A model generated the notes under the pieces. That model saw only the letters and a list, made by a program, of their open reading frames with translations, was not told the DNA's origin and ran no database searches. Shown one piece after another: positions 24,961 through 39,659 of a stretch of DNA of 64,000 nucleotides; within the stretch, counting starts at the first letter, position 1; each line of letters starts with the position of its first letter. Origin of the DNA: Drosophila pseudoobscura (taxonomy: Eukaryota > Arthropoda > Insecta > Diptera > Drosophilidae); the NCBI RefSeq assembly GCF_009870125.1, contig NC_046679.1, positions 4,340,001 to 4,404,000 on the forward strand. Reading direction: 5' to 3'. The position numbers and the translations under genes are program-made.

Positions 24961-27900
24961 AAACACCTAGTATGAGTACCCTAACCCATCCCACTTTTGC
25001 AGCTGAAATCAAATGAAATTTGAAAAAAATATTTGAATGAAGAATTATTGTTTCCATTAACTATCGATAAAGGTTCAATAATTTCATTTTCTAATTTTAT
25101 AACAGTCTTAAGAACAAAAGCAATTTACCAGCCGAAGAGTATCGAAGTTAGCTCCGAAATATTACTTCAACACAAAATCAATCAATCCCCTAAAACAACC
25201 AAAAATAATTCTGTTAGTTTATTTTATTAGAGTCTGAAAATATGTACAAACCAAAAAGTCAAAGAAATTTTGAATAAATATTGAAGGTAATGTTATTTGC
25301 AGCTTAAAAATCAAATAAGAAGAGTCTATTTTTAGAGAACCTTTTTGTTCGTTAGAACTCAGTAAATGCTTGAACAATTCTGTTGGTTATTGCATTAGAT
25401 TCTATATAACGAAATACTCAAATGAAATTACTTCAAACCCCACTAGATGAAGCATGGGTTCTTTTCATTTACCAAATAAAAAATATTTTGCCTTGTTTTG
25501 ATTTCAAACTAGAATTCTCAACTCCAATCGATTCCCATCTACATATTTATGTGTAGTGACTCTTCCACAGACATTTTTAATAGCCATTCAGACTGTCATC
25601 CTTTCAAATGATACCAGTATCTGCAATACTGATGGACAGATTCCCCCCCCATCACCACGTGCCAAGACCCATCAAGGATTCTGTAAATAAATTCCAGCCA
25701 CAAATGTCAACTCGAATGCTTCAGCTCTCAAATATGTATGTGTGAAGTGGAGCATTTGATGCATTTTCCATAAACAACATTTTGTAGAATGCATGTTTCA
25801 TGCTGTCTAATGTTTAATTAATATATTTTTAATTTGAGAATGGAATCCTATTTCAGAGGACATACACAAAAGAGTACAATTTATGCAATTTATTATTTTT
25901 GAACTAATCAACACGTGAGGGGTCAGAGGGAAGCTATTTGTGTGGCTGTTGCAGGACCTACTCTCTCTCTCTCTCTCTCTCTCGCTCTCTATACTATGGC
26001 TAATGAGTCCTCGTACACTCCTGGTCAGTGCTATAACAACAGCTTACAATTTAAGCTAATTACGTGGTGCACGTGAGGCTATGATTTAGCGTTTAGCATT
26101 GCAATTAAGCCGACAGCTGGCCAAGAGGGAGAGGGCTTGAGCATGGGTTTGGAAGGTACCTCCCCCACTGAGCTTATCATATCAGAAGCAGCACGCAAAC
26201 GTCGGCCCGGTAATGGACAAAGGGCCACAATAAAAACTGCGAACAAAACAAATGCCTCAAATAAAAGCCAATGGCCGTTGACAGGGGCCGAAGGCCAGCT
26301 AAAAAGCTAAACAAAAATTAACAGGTAAAATTAGAAAATATTGCGCATAACGACTACAAGATACCCTATCAGATTATTGATTATTTTGAATACAATTTCT
26401 CTGAGAACTAAATAACAAGAAATATATATTATAGTGATAGGAGTGATAACAGTGGAAAATCTTTCCTTTTTCTTCTAAGTTCTTCTTAATCCATCCTTAA
26501 CCTACATTTCGCTTCCTAGTCTTAAGCGGATCGAAAACATTTAAGAGCTTCTATCCATCTTCAACATTTGTTTCTCTTTCTCTTACAAGAAATCGATCCC
26601 CCCAGAAATCGATTCCCTCCGCTTGTAACAAACATCTACTTCAAAACAGTACACCCCTCTGTACCTAGCGTAAAGAGCTAAAAAAAAAAATAAAATATAT
26701 ACCAATCCAAGGATAACCAACACTATAATGCGTGTACGGCGGGCGTTAGTGGGTTAAGTTATGGCCCCATGACCGCAACGAAATGTAAAGCGGCGGTGGT
26801 GGAATATGGTTAAATAGTAGGATGGTTGAATGGGTAGCTGGTTGGCCCGTGGGCATGGCCAGGGAGAGAGAGAGAGAAGTGCAACAATTAAATTTAATTA
26901 CCAATGTCATAAATATGCCATGACATACGAAAACCACACACCGTACCTTCTGCCCTGCCCTGCACTGCGCTGCCTTTCCCTGCCCTACGCCGGATCCAGA
27001 TGCAATTGCAGCTATAGGCATAGGAAAATAATCAAATAACATGCAGCGACGGGGCCCCAGGAGCCAGGAGCCAGTTGCCATTGCCAGGCCACAGGACCGA
27101 ATGCCAACCAAAAAGCCAGTCGACCAACGTGTAAATTACCACTGCACAAATTAATTATTCAAATGTGCACACTCGAATGACTAAACAGACGACGCATGTG
27201 GGCCTAAAATTGTGCCAGCGAGTGTGTCAGTGTCAGTGTCGTGTCCGTCCGTGTCCGTGTGTGTGGCTACGGCATTAGCTATCCGGGAATGAAATGCCAG
27301 CTCTGGCTCCCACTCTCTCTCCCACTCCAGAAGCCTCCTAATTAGCCGTAATAAAGCGCCTAAGCATGGATTTCGGTCAGACGCAGGCTGGCTAACCCAA
27401 ATTGCAGCATAATTTGAAGCTCGAGCAGCAGAGATACTCCAACCCGTAGTCGTACTCGTACTCGTACAATGTGCAATGAAGCGGCATTAGATTCCGATGG
27501 ATGATGGCCAGCATTCCTGAGCTACAGTTCAATGCAAGGCAGAAGGTGATTTTTGGAATCTGCAACATCTCACTTGAAGACTAAGAAAATCCCTGATGAT
27601 CTAAGAAGTCGAGAACCTTCCTATAATTTTACAAATGCCTCCAATATAATGGTTAACAGATGGAAGGTTCCATTTAAAAACTCAATGTGTGTCTCTTCTT
27701 ATAATTCGCTTATAATGGAGCTCTTCTGGCATTTGTTCTTAGAAGTCCCAAATGTGAGTTCAAAATATCGTTATAGGAAATCATTTTCCTATTTAGTCTT
27801 TGGTATGCTTTCGAAGACCAGTCCTGTTCCCTTACCCACTCCCCAAAGATGACCACTATTCAAGCTAGCATGGCATAATTTTCTGCACTGCCAGCAGAAT

Positions 27901-29960
27901 TAGCCATTAGGAAATCAAATATTGTTCGGACCCACTGAAGATTCCGAAGACGTTTTCATATTTTCACTATTTTCACGCTCATTATGCGCCGGGAAACTCT
28001 GAATGCCCTCGGACTGTGGCCCTGCTTATAGCAATTACCTTCCATGCCACCGTGCCATCGTGCCATCGTGCCACCGGCCCCGTTGTGCCTGCCTGCCTGT
28101 TTGTGGCTCATTTTTATTTTCACTCTCGCCCTACGATTGCTGCCACATTTATTTTACTTACTTGGTTCTTCTACCAATTCTGTTCATTCTTTCTTTTTTA
28201 TTTATTTTTTGGTATTTCTGCTGGCCACAAACAAAGGAGGAGCGCGAAGAGCGTGGTTCGGCGTCATAATGAGCTCAAATTTATTGGGTCATTTGGAAAA
28301 ATACGAGAAAATCTACTAGGGCTCTCCTCTCTCTCTCTCTGTATATAACACGTATACAACGCGCTGCGGACATTCCCTGGGTTTGTTTTGCTTTTTCCAT
28401 TTGGCAAGGAATTTTCTTTACTTCTGGAAAAGCAACAGTACGAGAAATTGAAACAGAAAACAGAAGCAGTTGCTTATTATGCCATCTAGATTCCATTCTG
28501 CTCCTCCTCCTACTGCTGCTGCTGCTGATTTCGTTTTTTTTTTTTAATTAGTCAATAGTTGAAAATGTGGAACAGGGGAGAAAATTGAGGAAACACAATG
28601 GGGGAAAACTATGAGCCATGGATGGCGTGTGATTGTTGGAAAGGAAAACGAACTGTGAAAATGGGTAAGGTCAACAGAAGGAGTATCGTCTGAAGGATGG
28701 CAAGACCTTGCAAAATGAAAGAGTACAATATCAAAGAAAAATATGCTGGAGCAGTTGTAAATGAACATCTGTATGATATTTGTGGAAGGGAATATTTTCC
28801 CCAGAGCAACCATTTGGGGAAATGCAAAGATAATAGAAGATAACAGAAATGTCAACAGTTTTCTGGGTAATTTCTAGATGATAAAGCAGTCCTTCCGGAA
28901 ATAATTGAGAAATGGATGACAGTTACAATATGTGAATGAAATTTCTGTTTCTTTTGCGTTTGCCTTCATTCAATTTGTATCAAAGGAAGATTTTTCTGTA
29001 ATTTTTCTGAGGTGGTACAGTGGAATGTCTCCTTCCTTCGAGATTATGTATTATAATTATTATCCAATTTCTCTCAAGAGTAAAGCATTAAGCCTAAGTA
29101 AATTTTATATACAACTTTTTTCTTAATGAAACATTATATTGTAATCCCCCCCGAAGTTTCACTAAATGTATGCCAAAGTAATTGACATTTCAGAGGCCAG
29201 TCCCAAGGTGAGCATCTCCATTAATCTCTGTACAAATGAAGACTGTAATTAAATGTACATGCTGATTAATTATGGATTGCATGGATAGCGACGAATTATG
29301 TAATCCAAGTGGAGGGCCCAGTTAGATTTGTCATTTATCAATTGCCTGAGCAGTCGGTAGAAGCTACAAGCGAATCACGACCAGAAATTGTACGTAATAG
29401 GATGGCAGGATCGATGCACAGAAAATTGAATTAAAGCCAACTGCAGTTGGCTCCATGGCTGCACGGTCCAGACTCTCTCATTTTATTGTTATTATGAATT
29501 ATGTTTTGGGCTGTTATTACTCGTTCTGTTCCGTTCTGTTCTGTTCTGTTCTGTTCTGTCGATGCCAATAGGCAAACACATATGTGTGGGCACAATTGGG
29601 CTCTGGACATCGTCCTGGTCCTGGCTCTCTGGCTCTGGCTGTGTGTGTTTTGTGTGGCTTGTTAGTGGGTCTGTTTCTACGAGCACTACTATTTACATTA
29701 TACCATTATTATGGAATATTTACGTATTACGATTCCGGGATGGGGTATGTGCGCGTATGTGGTCATGTTTAATTAGCCAAATTTATGTATGAATGCTTTA
29801 AAACAATTACCACAACGGGACACGCCCATGCCCACGCCCACGCCCACGCCTGCTATCCCTTCGATGCATGAGAAATGCGTTTTGAGAATTTGCGTTTTGG
29901 GAATGTGGAAGGGGAATTTTCGAATTGCAATTGAAAGTTAATAGAGTGGCCTGCCCAACC
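24961..29960. other. Intergenic DNA
   Basis: No gene is supported. The stretch contains a perfect TATCGATA word (25062-25069), which is the DREF-type DRE core but has no gene beside it, a (CT)n tract (25961-25983), an ACTCGT repeat (about 27447-27467), a TTCTG pentanucleotide tract (29523-29565) and a CACGCC hexamer array (29821-29850). The 99-codon frame at 27553-27852 looks non-repetitive but has no supporting splice or promoter signal. Confidence 0.5.
29523..29565. repeat. TTCTG pentanucleotide microsatellite
   Basis: About eight TTCTG units occur in tandem with one TTCCG variant. Confidence 0.9.
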
Positions 29961-30297
29961 ATTACGTTTACATATATTGAATTGTGTGTTTTTGGATGGT
30001 TTGGGCATGGGGCATGCGGCTGGGCCGGGGGTTGGGTCAAGAAAGGATAAAGGACACATTGCCCCAAAGGCTACGGGCTGTGTGTGCTGGGGATCTGGTC
30101 AACCATTAAGCGTTGTCCACCTACGAATGCAGGCTCAATAAATATAAATGACTTTAACTATTATAGCATCTGATACATCTGATTGCTGTGGCTTTCGTGC
30201 GTCTTTAATTATTTAACCATTATGTGCGTTGGCTTATTTATTGTAGGTGTGGATGGATGGGTGTATGGATGGATGATTGTGTGTCGTGTGTCGTGTG

Positions 30298-30327
30298 GTG
30301 CATGGTGCATGGTGCATGGTGCATGGT
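30298..30327. repeat. GTGCATG heptamer tandem repeat
   Basis: Four tandem GTGCATG units lie next to further GT-rich DNA. Confidence 0.85.
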
Positions 30328-31525
30328 CGCTGGTGTGTGCACACGTTCGTATCTGTGTGTTGATGCAAGCCCCCACGGGCCATGCTGGACATACTTATTT
30401 ATTGATATGTCTTTCATTTTTAAGCCCCAACTGCTGGCCGCAGTATTTAAGCGGAAATTAAAGTTCTCGTTAAATAAAAGTTCTCTGTATGCGAATGTAG
30501 AGATACATACATACGTGGCAATCGCGTATATAAGATTCATGTACATTCCGGCTGCTTTTATAGCCCCATTTTCAATGAGCGTGCGACCATTTCGGGCAAA
30601 TGTGTCACCGATCCTGTATTGGTCGTGAAATTGTGGGGAATTTCCAACTGAATTTCCATTTCTTTGATGCTCCACAACCTTTATTTAATCATCTCTGATG
30701 TGAATTCAAGCATTGTGTTCGTTTTTAAACACATTTCTTATGGTAACTCTTTTAAAATCATATTTATACTTGTTTTTAATAAATTAAGATACACATTTCT
30801 TGAGCTTTTTATTATTTTGAAACATTTTCGATTGCACTTTCACAGCTCTTAGGCAGAGCACTATTTCACGTAGAGAGATATCTTTTTGCAGCCTAAACTT
30901 TGTGGCTTAAAACAGTTTTTGGATGCATTGTTAAGGATTTGGACCTAAGAACCATTGTAGAACTATTTAAAAATAATATAATTCCACTTGTAGGACCCTT
31001 TTGGAACGAGTGCCCAATCACTTTTGAACGGACTGAAAGGAAGCCCGTTTTGAACCATCCTTAAAGTACTTTTGGAAAACTTCCCCCACCCCATCCTATA
31101 AATATCATTCGTTCAATTTAAAACATTGCTTGTGGCATTACTCATTAGTGTATTAATATTAAGATAAGCACCCATTTAGAATACCCTTAAGCCGCTAACG
31201 TCATCAATCATAATCTTAACCGAACGTTGAATAAAAAATATGAATATAAGAATAAATATAAGAATTAACTTTTATAGAAATCCGCTTTCAACAAATTGTT
31301 TTCAATGAAATAATGAACATTTCGAATTCAATCAGAATAGATTTTCCACCACATAAATGTGTATAACAAGTGTGTGTAAATGCGTGTGTGTGTTTTTCCA
31401 ATCCATCCATAATTCATGGAGATATCAATCGGTTAATCTGGAATGGCATATTATACGAGCAAACGAGCTGTGGATTGTCACATTTTCAAGTGTTTCATTT
31501 GGTATCGGCTTTATGCAATGTGCAA

Positions 31526-31587
31526 TCTCTCTCTCTCTCTCTCTGTCTCTCTCTGTCTCTCTCTGTATCGCCTGTCTCTCTCTGTAG
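31526..31587. repeat. CT / GTCTCTCT microsatellite
   Basis: An uninterrupted CT run is followed by CTGTCTCTCT units. In gene control DNA such tracts can bind GAGA factor, but no promoter is visible here. Confidence 0.85.
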
Positions 31588-34500
31588 GGTGTTTGCCGCA
31601 TAATTGTTTTCTATATAAACTTCAATTTTACACTGACTGACAATTTATGGATAAGGGAATCGAAGGGGGATACCATATCCCCTATGGTAGAACATGGCAA
31701 GCAAGTGATGTGCGAAAAACACATCATTCATACATATTTTTAATTAATTGCTAAAAAATACAAACAATAAAGCACGGACAGGATGAGGGAGAGAGAAAAA
31801 AAAGTGCAATTCGAAGTGATTTGATTGTGAAAATCGCATGGCTTTATTTTATATTAATTATGCAGCTGAATGATTGCAGCCCGGCCATTAAATATGCAGC
31901 AAGTGCTCCTCTCGATGCCGTGCAACAAAATAAAAATACAATGACTGCAATTAAATTGCGGAATACGGCTCTATACCGCGCTGATTTCCTTTTATATGAA
32001 GCGAAAAATATAACACACACAAACGCAAAATCATCCTCATATTCATATATACTCGTACAAATTATATTTCCTTTAATTTCCTTTTGATATTATTTTCATA
32101 TCATTTCATGCATTAAAGTCATGACTTTCCCAAGAAAATAATAAATAGAAACAATTAATAAATAATTTTCATGTACTTTGATTTTTCTATGAAAATTATT
32201 TAAAGCTGTTTTCTTTTAAATATAAATTATATCTTAGAACTAGCAAATTTTATAAGATCTTATTTTGTATATTTTTCAATGATTATTCAGTTCCGACTGT
32301 AAGTCGATCTAAAAAATTCGTATGTGTCTAAAGATAGTCCAAATTTTATAAATTTCAGCTTAAGATGCCTCAAAAAGATGCTCCAAACGAAATGAAAATC
32401 CTGATAATACGAATAGCAAAAGATTTCCCACAGGCTACCCACATATCGCTTCTCGGTATTTCTATAAGCTCGATGGATATTTTCCTAGTCTAATAATTCA
32501 TTTGTGAATGTGCATAAGATGTTTCTGATGGGGAGCTCCCCTTTCAACAGGTGACACGACTTACCTCTTACAGTAATCCCCTCTAGTTTTTGGTTTCTAC
32601 GGTCTTTGACCCAACACTCTCGATGCGTGTATGCGTATATGCGCTTGTGTGTGTGTTTTATTTGTTTATGTGTGCTTAGCTTTATTTATGGCTTTTCCGG
32701 CTGCGACACGCACACACATACACATTCACACTGCGGCACTGTGGCACGGGGCACACACAGATAGAAACACTGGCAACTGGCAACTGGCACACTGGTACTG
32801 GCGGTTCCGTTCGAGCGTCCTAATTTAAAATGCCGCACAATTTCCGCATAAACAAATATTTAAATATTTAATTTCTGTGCTGATTGTTTGCATTAGCAGC
32901 CGGGAGTTGGCAGAACGGTGCTGTTGTGGCTTGCTGTTATTTTTCACTCTCTTAATTTAATTAAAAATCTTCGTCTTGTGGCTTTCAATGTGGCGAAGGC
33001 GCTAGATGGAGCGGCTGCTAGATGCGTGGCCGGCGGTGTGTTCAATTTCACGATTTTCTATGTGGCACAATTTGCACAGCGAGAGAGTACGAGAGTGGAG
33101 CCCGGAGACGGTGATAATAGCGGCACGGAATCGGTGTCCGGAATCGGGAGTCGGGAGCCCGAGCGCCGCGAGAGACCCAAAATCGAATCAGAAACAGAAT
33201 TAACGAAGCGCGATTTTGTTTATGGAAAATATCCGTAAATCCCTTCGATTTTCGCACACCACAAAACACAAACAATTTACAGTTTATCGGAGAGATAGAT
33301 ATATCTCGCTGGAGAGTTAATCTCAAAATGCACTCAAATTTTATTATCTGTATATTTTTCCCAAAAATTCCATTCAACACTTTGTAAGCGGGGCGGCCTC
33401 TGGAGAGTGTGGCAAGTGTGGCATGTGGCAAGAACACACAACAACCGTTAGATTACGCGTTCGGACGAAGACTGAAGGTTGCATGATGAAGGCTGCCTCG
33501 GTAGCAAATTGCACGAATGACGACACGAGGGTGGGCTTCGGCAACCACTCGTTGATTCAACAGTTAGCACGAAGCGGGAAGGGCACACACGAACCCGCCA
33601 TCCATTCAACCCACTCTCACCCCCTGATGGGAGCAATGGATATAGTCCTTTGAGCACACGAAGGACCTACGCGACTAGCCCAATGTAATTGGTATTACAG
33701 CCTCCTCTTCACCCACTGTTGTTGCTGTTGTTGTTGCTCTTTTTGTTGGTGGAAACCTAAAAACGAAAAGAAAAGCCACGCAAAGAGAAAATGTACCTTT
33801 CAAAAAGAGAGAATTTTCCAGTGAAAATATCCCTGCGGGATATTTTAAGATTCTTACAGTCTGTTAACAAGAGACCTCTTTTACAATTTATTATTACTGT
33901 TATCTTAATAAAAACCAGCACTAAACCAGTTCTTAAGAGTAAATAATGTTAATTTGTTGAAATATTTGGAAATTTCCTGTGCTAAATAAATTTTAGTTAA
34001 TCTTTGAATTCTTTATGTTATTATCATTTATGGTAGATATAATGGCATGGCTGGGCTCTTTTGGATTTAACTTTCAAACGAAGAAAAAATGTCCCCTCGG
34101 CAAAAGGAAATTAGTCAATGGGACTTAAGATAAACTTAGAATAGCCTGAATTGAAAATGTAATGTTTTAATCAATGCAAAATAGTTTAGAAATAAAAATT
34201 CGCTTCATTTGAATTATCTCGATCCTTATGTTAGTTTGAAAGCGCGCCACAAAATTCCCTCAATGTCACACAAAGCTTAAAGCTTGCAAAAGCTTTTACA
34301 TGCCTAAAAGAGCGCAATAGAAGTTTGTGGGGAAATTTGCTCTTCTATTTTTTGGGCAATGTGAAACTAGCAAACCTTTGATTTTAGAATTTTAATAGAT
34401 ACTCGTAGTATGCTGGACAATGCACTAAATATTGCCTTGCCTAAATATATATCGAATCTAATAATATCTGAGAATCTGGGAGAATCAAATACGTGTATAA

Positions 34501-35278
34501 TTTTAAAGGACTTCAAATAAAGTGCATAATTTCACCTCAAAGAAAGTTTTTCTGTAACTTGATTTTATGACATATGAAGTAACGAAATAATGTAAGGCGC
34601 TGCCAGCTCCTGCAGACCATTGCAGTCCATTGTTCTTTCGGACCATCCATGTGTGAAAACTGGGGGGAAGGGGGACTCTCTCGGTATGATGTATCCCTTG
34701 AAAAAATCCTTAAATTAAGAAAGGAAATCTGCTAATTGACAGCTTTGTGGTTCCGCGGGATCCATTGTTACTCCATCTACTCCGGCTCTTTCTGTTTGGT
34801 GCTCCTGGTGTCCTGTTATTTATAGTTGTTTGCTTTCCTTCCCACTTGCCCCGCTACCGCTCCCAATACGTGGGTTGCTCCCGGTTCCATTGACCACTCG
34901 GCCATGGACATGAACTGACGTTGTCGTTGTCGTTGTCGTCTGGCTCAGCGCGGCTCATCTTCACGCTTCAAGGCCGTCATACGTACCCCTGAAAATGTTT
35001 TTCTTTTTCGCCAGTCTTTTTCCCGTTTACTTATGCTCCCTCCTCAAGCTACTTTATTGTTATTTTTGCTGTTTCTGTTTTTGTTTTTTGGTTTTCTTTC
35101 TTCTTCTTCTTTTTTTTGGTTTTTTTCTTCAGTTTTCTGACAAACTTCATGTACTGCCATCTGCAAAATGAAGCTTACCGCCCCAGCCGAGTGGGCTCTA
35201 CTCGTGGTAATGCCGCTGCTGATGGTCCCTACTCCATCTCCGATTCCTGATGATGACCCATGCTTCTCCTGGTGCTTC

Positions 35279-35491
35279 TACACCGAAAAAAAAAGGTTTT
35301 ATTATTTTAATGATTCATTGGATTATTAGTTTCGACAACATTTACTAAAAGAGCAATTTTTCAAGCTAGAAAATTTCTGTTTTTTTTTTAAATATTCAAT
35401 AATTAGTTTGATTTAAAACCATGTTTTCTTGATTTCGAATGAATAATTCGATGATCCATTGATTCGTTGAAAGACTGTTTTTTTTAGTGTC
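35279..35491. mobile_element. MITE-like element, second copy of the A-run inverted-repeat type
   Basis: The stretch starts TACACCGAAAAAAAAAGG and ends, reverse complemented, with GACACTAAAAAAAACAGT. This resembles the ends of the element at 6694-6840. The interior is AT-rich and non-coding. Interior sequence is not obviously shared between the two, so they may be a family of ends only, or a coincidence of A-runs. Confidence 0.3.
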
Positions 35492-38400
35492 CTCCTGCTC
35501 TTGCCACTGCCCCATCTTCTCCTCCTTTTGGCTGGGCAATGGCCCTGCTCGGACATTTACAGGCTGCCCCAAACTATTTGCCCTGCCCCATCGTCAGCTC
35601 CATCTCTCGGCCAGTCCTCATAATGAATATTTATGAAGATTTAAAAAACATTTTCTTCGCGTCTGTTGTTTTATGATTTGCAAGTGTGCCTTTCCTTTCG
35701 ACCAGAGAGCCGGAGAGCCGGAGAGCCCCGTCAACTCAATGGCGTGCAAAGTTTTCTGCTTTTCGCTTCAGCGGCGGAATGGACAGAACAAGGATCAGGG
35801 GAGAAAGTGGACTGTCCACCCGCAGGCTAAAGCATTCTAAACAGTCTTCGCTCTGTGGCTTTCCATCTCCCAATGGCGAATGCTGATGCTGCTGCTGCCA
35901 CTTGTGCTGTTTTCATTTTGTAAATGATTTCATTATGTGCCACAAAACGCCCCCTCATCGATGCTTGGGGGTGGTATACGGCTGACCTGGGATGGATGTT
36001 CTGTCCTGGTGGCCAGTGGCAGGCGCAAGGACGACGATTTTGTGTCCGGCATGGCTCCACTCCTTGGTGGCAATTTATTGATAATTTAATTTGACATTTG
36101 CGGTCCTCTGATTGTCATGATTGTTTTCATTTTAATCTTGTTGTTTTCCCTGTCCATTTTTTTGTTTTTTTTTTCCCTTTGTTCCTGTTTTCCTTTATTT
36201 TCCTCCCTACTTTTTATTCGCCTTTTTTATATGCAATGTGTATAAATTGTTTGGTGCTGCGAACCTTTGGATATTTGCATTTAGGTTTTATGCTCTTGTT
36301 TTTCAGTTTCGCCTTTCATCATCGTTATGGGAGGAGGGACGAGGAAGAGGAGGACGAGGTGGCGGAGGAGGAGGAGGAGGAGTAAGGAGTGTTCTTTTAC
36401 AAATACTATCGATGGGGCGTTTTGACGGGCATTTACATGCTGTTATGGCTCTTTAAAGGATCTCTCTATTAAGCTTTTGTTTTGTGACTTTTCGCCGGCT
36501 TTGCAGATGCAAATTTGCATGCGAAAACAATGAAATTCCGTTGGGTCCTTGGGTGTGCTGCTAGGGCTGTCCTTGCCTTATTGAAATGTTCACTCGTCCT
36601 TGCAGGCCTCACCATAATACACACCTTGAGGAGAAATTGGGGGCTGGAGCAGCCCGAGCAGCAGCTACAAAATGTAATGTCCTTAATGACATTGCCAAAG
36701 GAATTTTAATTAAACTATTTCCTGCTTCAACTGGCGCCCACTCAAAACCCCTCCACACCCACACCCTCGCCCCCCCGCCATGCCCTTCGGGGCGTGGCCT
36801 AAGCAGCTTCAAATGTGCACAAATATTGAAATATTTATGGAACAGCCAGCCAAACACATGAGCAAAGTAAACCCTATCCAATCCGATACGAAACCCAGCA
36901 GCAGCAGCTCCATCCTAAGGCTCTTGCTCTGCCCCGTAATGCAATTTTAATTTCTTCCCGTCGCACAGCAGGTTGGCTGGCAGGCAGGCAGGCAAATGTC
37001 AGATGTGGGATGGTGGAGGTCATGTGGCAGGGCATCAGCTGTGCAGCAGTTGTACCCGCCCTCTGCTGATACTCCTGCCCCATGCCCCTGGTTCGGGGCG
37101 CCTCGTTTCCGCCAGCTCTCAGCCATCATTTCCGCTGCTCATTTTTTGACTGACTTCTGACAAATTTGTATAGATTTGCTTTATGTTTGTCTTGTGTTTG
37201 TCTTCTTTTGCTGATTTGATTGTCGAAATGATGAACAATTTTCGATTGTCTGTGTCTCTGTGTGTGCCTTTTTTCGGTGGCAATCAGCAGAAAGGCTGGC
37301 AGGCAGGTCCGCAGCGGAAGCCCTCAGATGTTGCACCTTCCACACAGTGCTTTAAAGCGGTTCTTGAATGCCAGAAGCAACATAAATTGCGGCTAGAGAC
37401 ATTTAGGAGGGGTGTGGGGGGGGTTTGGCGAACATTGCCCCAAGTTTTGCGCCACTAAAACTTTGCATCAATATGCAGCAGCAGTTGCCCCCCAGGACGC
37501 CACACGCCCAGCCCCACCCACCCACCAATGGAAGCTGGAAATGCAGCCATAAGGAAATTTCATTATTACCGCGCTTACACGCTAATGAAGCATGTAGAAT
37601 ATCAATGTATATAGTTGTGTGCGTGTGTGTGTGTGTGTGTGTGAACTCTCACTCATCCACTGCTATAAATGCACTGAGATACAAATTTGACAATCAATTT
37701 ATATCTCTACTTTGGATGATATCCTACAATTCAATGACACTTAAGATACAAAACGAGGCTCTGAATAAATCAGAATATCTATATGTTCCGTAGGTTCTTC
37801 GAATTCAGGACTATTCCATTATTCTTCCAGAGAGTACATACATATGTTCTTGTCTTACCCCACTTCTGCAGGGTCCACCATTTCGATCCAATAATTTTGC
37901 TCCTCTTCCTATAGATCCTATTTCTGTAAATCAAATATTTGCTAAATATTCTATAAGACCTTAAACTATTATTCGTTCCTGTCCTTCCCTTTCTCTTTTA
38001 GCCACAGATTCCTTATGAATGCCCTTTCGTAAGAAGTTTGGAAATTTCTCTTCGCATCATTCCTCATTCGGAGTCTCGCCATTCTTTGCTCATCTTTGAA
38101 TCGTCATTTCGTTTTTCTCAGTGTGAATCTATTCTTATATATGTGTCTATGGGTGTGCGTATGTGTGTGTGAGCGTTTCTAGTTTTATTGCAAATGTGTG
38201 TAATGAATGTAAATTAGTAAAAAGTTTTCAGCCAGAGGTGGGGTTGGGTGGAGAGGTAGATAGGAAGCGTGAGAGTGAGGGTGAGATTGAGGAAAGCTTT
38301 TGCCAAACTATCCTGCGGCTGGCAAGGATCTCTTTTATGTACATGTGAGTGCGTATCTCTGAGTGTGCGTATCTGTGATGTGTGTGGCTTATGAATAGCA

Positions 38401-39659
38401 TTCGAATTAGACAAACTGCAGGTGTGTGGATGTTAATTATGAACAGCAGCGCATCCACGCACCCTGAAAGGCGGCGTCTGCCAGGGCGCACTCCACCGGA
38501 TCGACACTCCACTGCCGCTTGATGGCACTGTACTTCTTATCCCCAAAAAAGCAATGGCCGTCTAAGCCAATTAGTGGCGATATGCAAATGCGCTACTCGC
38601 TTCAGGTTACTTTCCACAGTTTTCTAACTGTTAATTATCCCTTAAATAATAACATTTAATGGCAAACACAATTCCGCACTTTGAGGCATTAGGCGGCAAA
38701 CTTTAAAGTTCTTATTGGGGGAAGGGGGGAGGGGGCGAATGGAAACCCAACAGCTGCAACTTATTAGATGCGTTGTCTGGTTTATGCAAAACCAAAGGCA
38801 ACATTGGCCCCTGTCCGGGACCCTGGAACCTGGAGCCTGGACCTCGGACTTAGACTCAGACTCGGACGGCACCTGCCTCTTGCAGCACAGCAGAGTCCTC
38901 TTCTGGTATTCAACGCCTTGTACCGCCCCCTAGTTCCATTTAAAATAAGCAAAAGCAAACTAACAAAATTCGTTTATCAACGCCATGCTGTCTGCAGCTC
39001 AAGGAAAGTTCAACCAAGGTGCAAAATAATTTGTTGCAATCAGCTTAGCCTGCAAGCTGAGGATGGCCCTCATGCCACAGCACACCATCATCCCCATCCG
39101 TCCCCGCCCCTGGCCAACAGGGGCCCCCAAGTGCGAGTGGGAGGTGGCCCGAAAGCCGGGCAAGTTTTCAATTTAAGTTGAATTATTATGACCTTAATTA
39201 ACACGTCGTTTCATCATCAAATGCTGCACTACATCTTATGCTTTTGTTGTAGATATTTTTGGCATGAAGGTTGGGCTTTCCACCTGGACGCAGGAGGATA
39301 GAAGACGGTGGTGGTTTGGAGGATGCGGATGTGGATGCGGATGCGGACGTTAAGCTGCTGATTCGATTTTCTGCAGACATGCACTTTTGCCAGAAAGAAG
39401 AAGCAGCTCCATGAGCTAGAGCATCTCTAATCCCAGCGCCAAGTAACTGTTGCTCTGACTCTGGGTTTGGGGTTCAGGGTCTGGCCTGGCCTGGCCTGGC
39501 TCCGCCACACTGCCTCTACCTCTGCCCTGGGCTGGTCTGGTCTGTCTCTGGCTCTGGCCTGGCCCGTTCAGGGTTTTACTAATTTTGGTTTTAATTAAAT
39601 TCAAACTATGTTGACGCTGCTGGCACTGACGATGTGGATGATGGCAATGATGCCCCTGA

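Larger units (their letters stand above)
29961..35260. other. Intergenic DNA
   Basis: No gene is supported. The stretch contains GTGCATG heptamers (30298-30327) and a CT/GTCT tract (31526-31587). A locally GC-rich island (about 33000-33240) has open frames on both strands but no ATG with good context in the best frame. AT-rich DNA fills 33800-34600, and a GTTGTC array lies at about 34919-34940. Confidence 0.5.

Noticed and set aside
25062-25069. Perfect TATCGATA (DREF site)
   Set aside because: There is no gene start within many kilobases, so a single 8-mer is not enough to call a promoter.
33006-33238. Frames on both strands in a locally GC-rich island
   Set aside because: No ATG lies in the longest plus frame and there is no splice support. 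The GC content alone explains the open frames.
36098-36456. 95- and 72-codon frames with Glu- or Gly-rich ends
   Set aside because: The end is a GGA microsatellite and the start is a T-rich hydrophobic run.
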